Below are positions 13,423-18,461 of a stretch of 18,461 bases of DNA, piece after piece. Every line of letters begins with the position of its first letter. The stretch's first letter is position 1. The notes under the pieces are model-generated. The model made no database searches and was not told the origin of the DNA. It saw nothing but the letters and a program-made list of their open reading frames with translations. The stretch comes from JAPLKB01 sp964429485 (lineage in GTDB: Bacteria > Desulfobacterota > Syntrophorhabdia > Syntrophorhabdales > Syntrophorhabdaceae), in assembly GCA_964429485.1 (NCBI GenBank), contig CAYSBW010000046.1, forward strand, positions 1 to 18,461, given 5' to 3'. The position numbers and the translations under genes were made by a program.

Positions 13423-15714
13423 ATGAAATACATACCTGACTATATTGTTAAACCTGCCCGTTATACAGGTATTGAACCTAACAGGGTAGTAAAGGACCTG
13501 AAAGAGGTTTCTTTACGTTTTGCACTCTGCTATCCCGATGTCTATGAGGTGGGGATGTCTTATTATGGATATTTTCTCCTTTATGAACTTGCAAATACCG
13601 TGAAAGGTGTATGGTGCGAAAGGTGCTTTGCCCCCTGGCATGATATGAATGATTATATGCGCTCAAATAACATGCCTCTGTGTACCCTTGAATCAGGGAC
13701 CCCGTTGGCCTCAATGGATATGGTGGGTTTTTCACTTTCCTATGAATTGAATGTAACAAATGTTCTTAACATGCTTAAACTTGCTGCAATACCATTAAGA
13801 TCAGAAGATAGAGAGGCCGGCCCGATAATTATCGGCGGAGGGCCTCTTATGCTTAACCCGAAACCCTTTGAAAAGTTTTTTGATTTGATAGTTATTGGTG
13901 AAGCAGAAGATATACTTCTGGAAATTTTGCAGATTGTCAAGTTCTTAAAAGGAGAGAACAGGGCAGCCATCATCAGGGAAATTTCAAAAATCAATGGAGT
14001 TTACTCTCCTTTATACCCGGAAAAAAATGTAACAAGGTCATACATAAAAGACCTTGATTCTTCTTATCATCCTATTAGACCGCCCATACCGGTGTCAGGC
14101 AGTATACATAACAGGCTGAACGTGGAGATATCGAGAGGGTGCGGGAATGGTTGCAGATTTTGCATGGCTGGATTCGGATACAGACCTTACAGGGAAAGAT
14201 CGTTTGAAAGGATTAAAGAAATAATAGACATTTCTCTGAGGAACACCGGATATGGGGAAGTGTCTTTGCTTTCTCTGAGCTCTGGAGATTACAGCTCGCT
14301 CTTTCAAACTATTTCCTATATTAAAGAACATCATAAGGGAATATCTATTTCATTGCCTTCTCTTAAGATCGGAAGTATAGGCGAAGAGGAAATTGGAGCA
14401 ATAAGCGGTATTGCACGTACAGGTTTTACATTTGCCCTCGAATCCGCATCACCTTGGATTAGAAACTCCATAAATAAAAATATCGATGTCGATGTACTTT
14501 TCAGTCAATTGCCGCTCCTGAAAAAATGCGGATGGAAAAAATTGAAACTATACTTTATGTTAGGTTTCCCTTGGGAAAAAGAAGAAGACCTATCTGAAAT
14601 AAAAGAAATTGTTCGAAAATTTGAACAGGCTGGTATGGGCATAAATTTGGCTGTTTCTCCTTTTATTCCAAAGCCTCATACACCTTTTCAGTGGCTGCCC
14701 ATGGAAGACATGGACACCTTAAGAGAAAAGGTGTCCATGATCAGGATGTTGCTGCGGAAACAGGGTAAATCTGTAAAATACAGGGATGTGGAGACAAGCA
14801 TGATTGAGGCAATTATTTCAAGGGGTGATGAATCTCTGTCCCAGCTGTTTGAAGACCTTGCTGGAAGAAATGTAAGACTTGAAGCATGGAGAGAATCTTT
14901 CAGAGCCGATGTATATCATGAATGGTTTAGGGAAAAAGGAATAGGAATGGAAAAATACCTCGGGAAGAAGGGTTATAATGAAACCCTTCCATGGGATTTT
15001 GTTGAAACCGGAGTGGATAAATCTTTCTTGATTACAGAGATGAAAAATGCTGAACTTGGTCTAATTACTGAAGACTGTTATTCCGGATGTGCACACTGTG
15101 GTATAGCCTGTGAATCAAAAGTCAGCAGCCAGAATGCAGGAGCCGTGAGGTATCCTGAAGATTTTCCATGTTCAGACCTTGAATCTTCAATAACGATCCT
15201 AAAATCTCCAACCACGAAAAAGTTTACCCTAAGATACGGGAAATACGGTAATGCAAGGTATATAGGTCACATTGATTCCATGGATATGCTGCTCAGAGCT
15301 CTTCGAGTTGCCAATGTTTCAGTGAAGATGCACGGAAAATATCATCCCATGCCGAATATTGCCCTTTCCGATGCATTGCCTGTCGGTATCGAGAGCGTTT
15401 GTGAGCTAATGCAGATGGAAATAGAACCAAATACATCCATTGATGACGACCTGGTGGAGAAGATGAACTGCAACTTGCCGGAAGGCATGAAAATTTTTGA
15501 AATTGTAGAAGCCACACTGAAAGATATGGTAAAAAATTGTATTTATATTTTAATTTCCGGGCAAGACAAGATTCCGGAAGAATTGGAAAAATGGAAAAGT
15601 ACAGGCAAATATAATTTTTACCTCTGGAAAGGAAAAGGCATTAAAAAGTTCTGGCAGGAAGGAATATTTACAAGAATAGTTAAAGTAGAGGAAAAGAAAG
15701 TCCATGGGATCTGA
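13423..15714 (+). CDS. radical SAM protein (TIGR03960-type) fused to DUF2344
   Basis: A 763-residue protein of the family that joins a TIGR03960 radical SAM module to a C-terminal DUF2344 (TIGR03936) domain. Residues about 20-200 resemble a B12-binding-like Rossmann region (FALCYPDVYEVGMSY, IIIGGGP, VIGEAED), without the DxHxxG cobalamin motif. The radical SAM cluster is C240-G-N-G-C244-R-F-C247 in SRGCGNGCRFC. A second C-x3-C-x2-C at C552, C556, C559, with C563, may hold an auxiliary cluster. DUF2344 starts near residue 603 (FTLRYGKYGNARYIGHID). The biochemical function is not known; its constant pairing with rng suggests RNA or ribosome-linked chemistry. ATG 13423 has no Shine-Dalgarno sequence; TAAAAT at 13411-13416 could be a -10 for a nearly leaderless message. 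Its end overlaps rng by 11 bases. Confidence 0.9.
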   Translation: MKYIPDYIVKPARYTGIEPNRVVKDLKEVSLRFALCYPDVYEVGMSYYGYFLLYELANTVKGVWCERCFAPWHDMNDYMRSNNMPLCTLESGTPLASMDMVGFSLSYELNVTNVLNMLKLAAIPLRSEDREAGPIIIGGGPLMLNPKPFEKFFDLIVIGEAEDILLEILQIVKFLKGENRAAIIREISKINGVYSPLYPEKNVTRSYIKDLDSSYHPIRPPIPVSGSIHNRLNVEISRGCGNGCRFCMAGFGYRPYRERSFERIKEIIDISLRNTGYGEVSLLSLSSGDYSSLFQTISYIKEHHKGISISLPSLKIGSIGEEEIGAISGIARTGFTFALESASPWIRNSINKNIDVDVLFSQLPLLKKCGWKKLKLYFMLGFPWEKEEDLSEIKEIVRKFEQAGMGINLAVSPFIPKPHTPFQWLPMEDMDTLREKVSMIRMLLRKQGKSVKYRDVETSMIEAIISRGDESLSQLFEDLAGRNVRLEAWRESFRADVYHEWFREKGIGMEKYLGKKGYNETLPWDFVETGVDKSFLITEMKNAELGLITEDCYSGCAHCGIACESKVSSQNAGAVRYPEDFPCSDLESSITILKSPTTKKFTLRYGKYGNARYIGHIDSMDMLLRALRVANVSVKMHGKYHPMPNIALSDALPVGIESVCELMQMEIEPNTSIDDDLVEKMNCNLPEGMKIFEIVEATLKDMVKNCIYILISGQDKIPEELEKWKSTGKYNFYLWKGKGIKKFWQEGIFTRIVKVEEKKVHGI

Positions 15715-17188
15715 ACTGATTATTAATGTTACTTTTAATGAAATTCGTATGGCTTTGCTTGAGAACAGTGTGCCTGTAGAATTTTTTATTGAAAGAAAAA
15801 ATGAAAAGAACATGGTTGGAAATATATTCAAAGGAAAAGTTGCAAGGATTGTTCCAGGAATGGATGCTGCCTTTGTTGACATAGGGCTTGAAAAATCGGC
15901 TTTTTTATATGTTGGCGACATAATGCTGGACAAGTCTATGTATGATGAATATGAAGATACGGATCTTGAACTTCCTGTTGAAGTTAATGAAAGGATAGAA
16001 GGTGTGTTGGAAGAAGGTCAGGAACTTATTGTACAGGTTTCAAGAGAACCTATAGGACAAAAAGGAACAAAAGTTACTTCAAAGATAACATTGCCCGGGA
16101 GACTGCTTGTTCTTATGCCTGCAACGCAGCATATAGGCGTGTCGAGGCGTATAGACCAGGAAGAAGAGAAGAAGAGACTTGCAGATCTTCTCAGAGGAAT
16201 ATGCCCGAAGGGGTTTGGACTTATAGCACGAACTGCTTCTGAAGGTAAAACAGTAGAAGAACTTTCATGCGATGTTGATTTCCTGATGAGGCTCTGGGAA
16301 AATATACAGGAAAAGGCAAAATATACAAATGCGCCATCCATGCTTCACCAGGACCTGAGTTTGATATTGCGCGTCATTAGAGATCTTCATTCCTACAATC
16401 TGAAAAAGATTGTAATAGATGATGAAGTACTTTTTAAGGAAATAGAGGAATTTCTGGAAGAATACTTGCCTCAAGAAAAATGTGAAGCGATCTATTTTGA
16501 CGAAAAAGATCCCATATTCGAAGCCTATGGAATTGAAATAGATATAGCAAAACTCACACAGAAGAAAATTTGGTTAAAATCAGGCGGTTATATTGTAATA
16601 GATGATACAGAGGCACTCACAGTTATTGATGTGAATACAGGCAGATATCTCGGAAAAAAAGGTCTTGAAGATACCATATTGCGAACGAATCTCGAAGCTG
16701 TAAAAGAAATTGCTTATCAGGTGAGATTGAGGAATATCGGCGGGATAATTGTTGTTGATTTTATTGATATGGAAAAGAAGGAGTCGAGAGACCTGGTTTA
16801 TCAGACCATTACGGAAGCTCTGAAAAAGGATAGAATCAAAACTTTTGTTTATCCCATAAGTGAAATAGGTCTTATCGAGATGACACGCAAAAGAACAAGA
16901 CACAATATTGTCAATATGCTGACAGAATCCTGTCCCAATTGTGATGGCTCGGGTTATGTAAAATCAAGATATACAGTCTGTTATGAGGTATTGAGAGAAA
17001 TAAGAAGCTTCTGCAGGAATGAAGGAGTGGATAGCATTAATGTTTATCTGTCTCCTGAAGCGGCAAGTTTTATTTATGAAGAAGAGAAAAGTTCAATTGA
17101 ATATATAGAAAATACTCTTAAAACAAAAATTAATCTTATTGCTAATACAGAATTCAGCATTGATAGATTTCAGGTAGTTAAAGCATAG
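15704..17188 (+). CDS. rng: ribonuclease G
   Basis: An endoribonuclease of the RNase E/G family that cuts single-stranded AU-rich RNA in rRNA maturation and mRNA decay. At 494 residues it has RNase G length (E. coli 489) and lacks the long C-terminal scaffold of RNase E. Order of parts: an S1 RNA-binding domain around residues 35-125 (GNIFKGKVARIVPGMDAAFVDIG), a 5'-sensor/RNase H-like region, and the catalytic DNase I-like domain with D309 (DVNTG) and D352 (VVDFIDM). The spacing of 43 equals D303/D346 of E. coli RNase E. The Zn-link CPNC (C410, C413) needed for dimerisation follows. ATG 15704 lies inside the end of the radical SAM gene, with GAGG at 15688-15691, so the two are probably translationally coupled. 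Confidence 0.95.
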   Translation: MGSELIINVTFNEIRMALLENSVPVEFFIERKNEKNMVGNIFKGKVARIVPGMDAAFVDIGLEKSAFLYVGDIMLDKSMYDEYEDTDLELPVEVNERIEGVLEEGQELIVQVSREPIGQKGTKVTSKITLPGRLLVLMPATQHIGVSRRIDQEEEKKRLADLLRGICPKGFGLIARTASEGKTVEELSCDVDFLMRLWENIQEKAKYTNAPSMLHQDLSLILRVIRDLHSYNLKKIVIDDEVLFKEIEEFLEEYLPQEKCEAIYFDEKDPIFEAYGIEIDIAKLTQKKIWLKSGGYIVIDDTEALTVIDVNTGRYLGKKGLEDTILRTNLEAVKEIAYQVRLRNIGGIIVVDFIDMEKKESRDLVYQTITEALKKDRIKTFVYPISEIGLIEMTRKRTRHNIVNMLTESCPNCDGSGYVKSRYTVCYEVLREIRSFCRNEGVDSINVYLSPEAASFIYEEEKSSIEYIENTLKTKINLIANTEFSIDRFQVVKA

Positions 17189-17204
17189 AGGAAAAAGAAA
17201 TAAG

Positions 17205-18158
17205 GTGAAAATAAAAGATGAATATTCAGAATCCGAAAAAAAAGATTATCCTGAAATCAGAAACAGAACTGATGAATACCAAGCCTGCCTATCCCCCGGA
17301 AAGGTTAATCTATATTTAAAAGTACTTTCAAAAAGAGATGATGGTTACCATAATATTGTAAGTATAGTATCTCCTGTTTCTCTCTATGATGTAATTTATT
17401 TTAAAATATTGGACAATGAAAACATAGTTGTAAAGGACAACATCAAGTGCCTTCCCGATGGCATGGCAAATACAGTATATAAAGCAGCCTTGCTGTTAAA
17501 AAAAAGATATGGAATAAATAGAGGGATAGAGATATATTTGGAAAAAAACATACCCATAGGCAGTGGCCTTGGCGGGCCAAGCAGTAATGCTGCCACAGTC
17601 TTAAGGAAGCTTCCCGAATTGTGGGGATTTAAAGCAAGACAGGAAGATCTTGCTGATATAGGTAAGGAAATTGGTGCTGATGTTCCTTTGTTTCTTAACG
17701 ATGGTCCATGTATAATGAGAGGGATAGGCGAAAAAATAACACCCTTTGAATTGCCTCGGTTCTGGTGCTTGATAATCTACCCTGATGTTTCAATAAGGAC
17801 TCCCGATGTTTATGGAGGCTTAAAAATCGTATTGACAAAAGACGAAAATGATATTAAATTGAGGAAAAATTTTGAATCTGTTCAAGAAGTTGCAGGCATC
17901 CTTGAAAACGATCTTGAGAAGGTCGCCATATTAATGTGCCCGAAAATTCAAACATTAAAAGAGAGATTGATTAATGCTGGCGCTTTGGGTGCACTGATGA
18001 GCGGAAGCGGTTCTTCTGTTTTTGGTATATTTGAAGAAGAGGAACAGGCAAAAAGGACAATGATATCTCTTGGCAATATGAAAGGTGCATTTATTGTACA
18101 TAGCATACATAAGGGGGATTTGTATGGATATAACAGATATCAGGATTTTTCCGGTTGA
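17205..18158 (+). CDS. ispE: 4-diphosphocytidyl-2-C-methyl-D-erythritol kinase
   Basis: IspE phosphorylates CDP-methylerythritol in the MEP pathway to isoprenoids. The GHMP kinase motifs are present: SPGKVNLYL with K33, the ATP-binding loop PIGSGLGGPSSNAA, GADVP with catalytic D159, and the C-terminal LMSGSGSSVFG. The length, 317 residues, is about 30 above the E. coli enzyme. The excess is a charged N-terminal stretch (residues 1-27) before the conserved start of the fold. GTG 17205 is the first start after the rng stop and has GAGG 13 bases upstream, a long spacing. No ATG in frame lies between it and the conserved lysine, so the extension appears real unless a rarer start is used. It lies 16 bases after rng and overlaps spoVG by 35 bases. 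Confidence 0.94.
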   Translation: MKIKDEYSESEKKDYPEIRNRTDEYQACLSPGKVNLYLKVLSKRDDGYHNIVSIVSPVSLYDVIYFKILDNENIVVKDNIKCLPDGMANTVYKAALLLKKRYGINRGIEIYLEKNIPIGSGLGGPSSNAATVLRKLPELWGFKARQEDLADIGKEIGADVPLFLNDGPCIMRGIGEKITPFELPRFWCLIIYPDVSIRTPDVYGGLKIVLTKDENDIKLRKNFESVQEVAGILENDLEKVAILMCPKIQTLKERLINAGALGALMSGSGSSVFGIFEEEEQAKRTMISLGNMKGAFIVHSIHKGDLYGYNRYQDFSG

Positions 18159-18393
18159 GGACAAGAGAGTTAAGGCATATGCCTCTATTGTCTTTGACAA
18201 TTGTTTTATTGTGAGAGATTTGAAGGTAATCAACGGAGAAAACAAACTTTTTGTTGCGATGCCGAGCAAGAAAATGAAAGACGGGTCTTACAGGGATACG
18301 GTTCATCCTTTGAATAGTTCCACGAGGCAAATGATCGAATCCAGTGTGATTGAAGCATATAAAAAAGAGGCTCAGAAGAAACAACAGCAATAA
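18124..18393 (+). CDS. spoVG: SpoVG family nucleic-acid-binding regulator
   Basis: An 89-residue SpoVG protein (usual length 85-100), a small dimeric DNA- and RNA-binding protein. In Bacillus it affects sporulation and in Staphylococcus virulence genes. The family start MDITDIRIFPV and the core FVAMPSKKMKDGSYRDTVHP are intact; the C-terminus is a Lys/Gln-rich tail. ATG 18124 follows AAGGGGG (18111-18117) by six bases. An ATG at 18085 is in frame but adds 13 residues foreign to the family. The gene begins inside the end of ispE in another frame. The presence of spoVG does not imply spore formation; it is widespread in non-sporing anaerobes, where its role is unknown. Confidence 0.94.
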   Translation: MDITDIRIFPVEDKRVKAYASIVFDNCFIVRDLKVINGENKLFVAMPSKKMKDGSYRDTVHPLNSSTRQMIESSVIEAYKKEAQKKQQQ

Positions 18394-18407
18394 ATAATCA
18401 GAAATAT

Positions 18408-18461
18408 TGGGGTGTCGTCAAGCGGTAAGACACAGGCCTTTGGAGCCTGCATTCGGAGGTT
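18408..18461 (+). tRNA. tRNA-Gln (anticodon UUG), 3' part beyond window
   Basis: The sequence TGGGGTGTCGTCAAGCGGTAAGAC has the acceptor 5' strand and D-arm of bacterial tRNA-Gln. The anticodon stem CAGGC/GCCTG closes a 7-base loop CTTTGGA whose middle triplet is TTG, reading CAA codons. A variable loop CATTC and the first T-arm strand GGAGG follow, and the window ends in the T-loop. About 20 bases are missing. It lies 14 bases after the spoVG stop, probably on the same transcript. Confidence 0.95.

Noticed and set aside
18085..18123. Upstream ATG of spoVG
   Set aside because: Lacks the strong AAGGGGG site that precedes ATG 18124 and adds residues foreign to SpoVG.
1..18461. CRISPR arrays, IS elements, phage genes or toxin-antitoxin pairs
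   Set aside because: No regularly spaced repeats, transposase motifs, terminal inverted repeats or small paired stress genes were seen on either strand.

Overview
This AT-rich window reads as a chromosomal housekeeping segment of a strictly or facultatively anaerobic Gram-negative bacterium. A member of the Desulfobacterota (the old Deltaproteobacteria) is most likely. The grounds are the ispE-spoVG-tRNA-Gln order at the right end, the radical SAM (TIGR03960-type) gene coupled to rng, the FixC/FixX electron-transfer pair, and the Pat-type CoA-ligase/GNAT fusion. This placement is inferred from gene content and order, not from a database search. I see no insertion sequence, phage gene, CRISPR array or sign of recent transfer.

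Layout. A possible tail of an upstream gene (to 47) precedes a small zinc-ribbon CpXC protein (90-521). The 260-bp gap after it holds a regulatory leader: a promoter with overlapping palindromes, a 33-codon leader peptide packed with Leu/Ile/Val codons (590-691), an antiterminator pairing, and an intrinsic terminator (715-751). This is the full set of parts for ribosome-mediated attenuation of the acetolactate synthase gene that follows (782-2479). A strong hairpin separates that gene from the convergent nadE, the glutamine-dependent NAD+ synthetase (2567-4633, minus strand).

From 4845 to 9931 runs a plus-strand operon: fixC-like flavoprotein, fixX-like ferredoxin, a DUF2156/COG4866 protein, and a large Pat/ADP-forming-CoA-synthetase-like protein with a C-terminal GNAT domain. 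A perfect FNR-type box (4845-4858) lies at the right distance from a -10 hexamer to drive it under low oxygen. FixA/FixB (ETF) are absent. The CoA-ligase/GNAT protein appears to have lost the N-terminal half of its ATP-grasp domain, which points to a regulatory acyltransferase rather than a working synthetase.

A LOG-family nucleotide phosphoribohydrolase (9951-10601, minus) is divergent from a ROK sugar kinase (10772-11710) and a phosphomannomutase/phosphoglucomutase (11981-13336); the last two fit sugar-phosphate supply for glycan or polysaccharide synthesis. The right end is a tight run: radical SAM-DUF2344 protein (13423-15714), ribonuclease G (15704-17188), ispE (17205-18158), spoVG (18124-18393) and a tRNA-Gln(UUG) cut by the window edge. 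The most notable items are the Ilv attenuator, the FNR-box/short-leader promoter of the FixCX operon, and the unusual composition of that operon.
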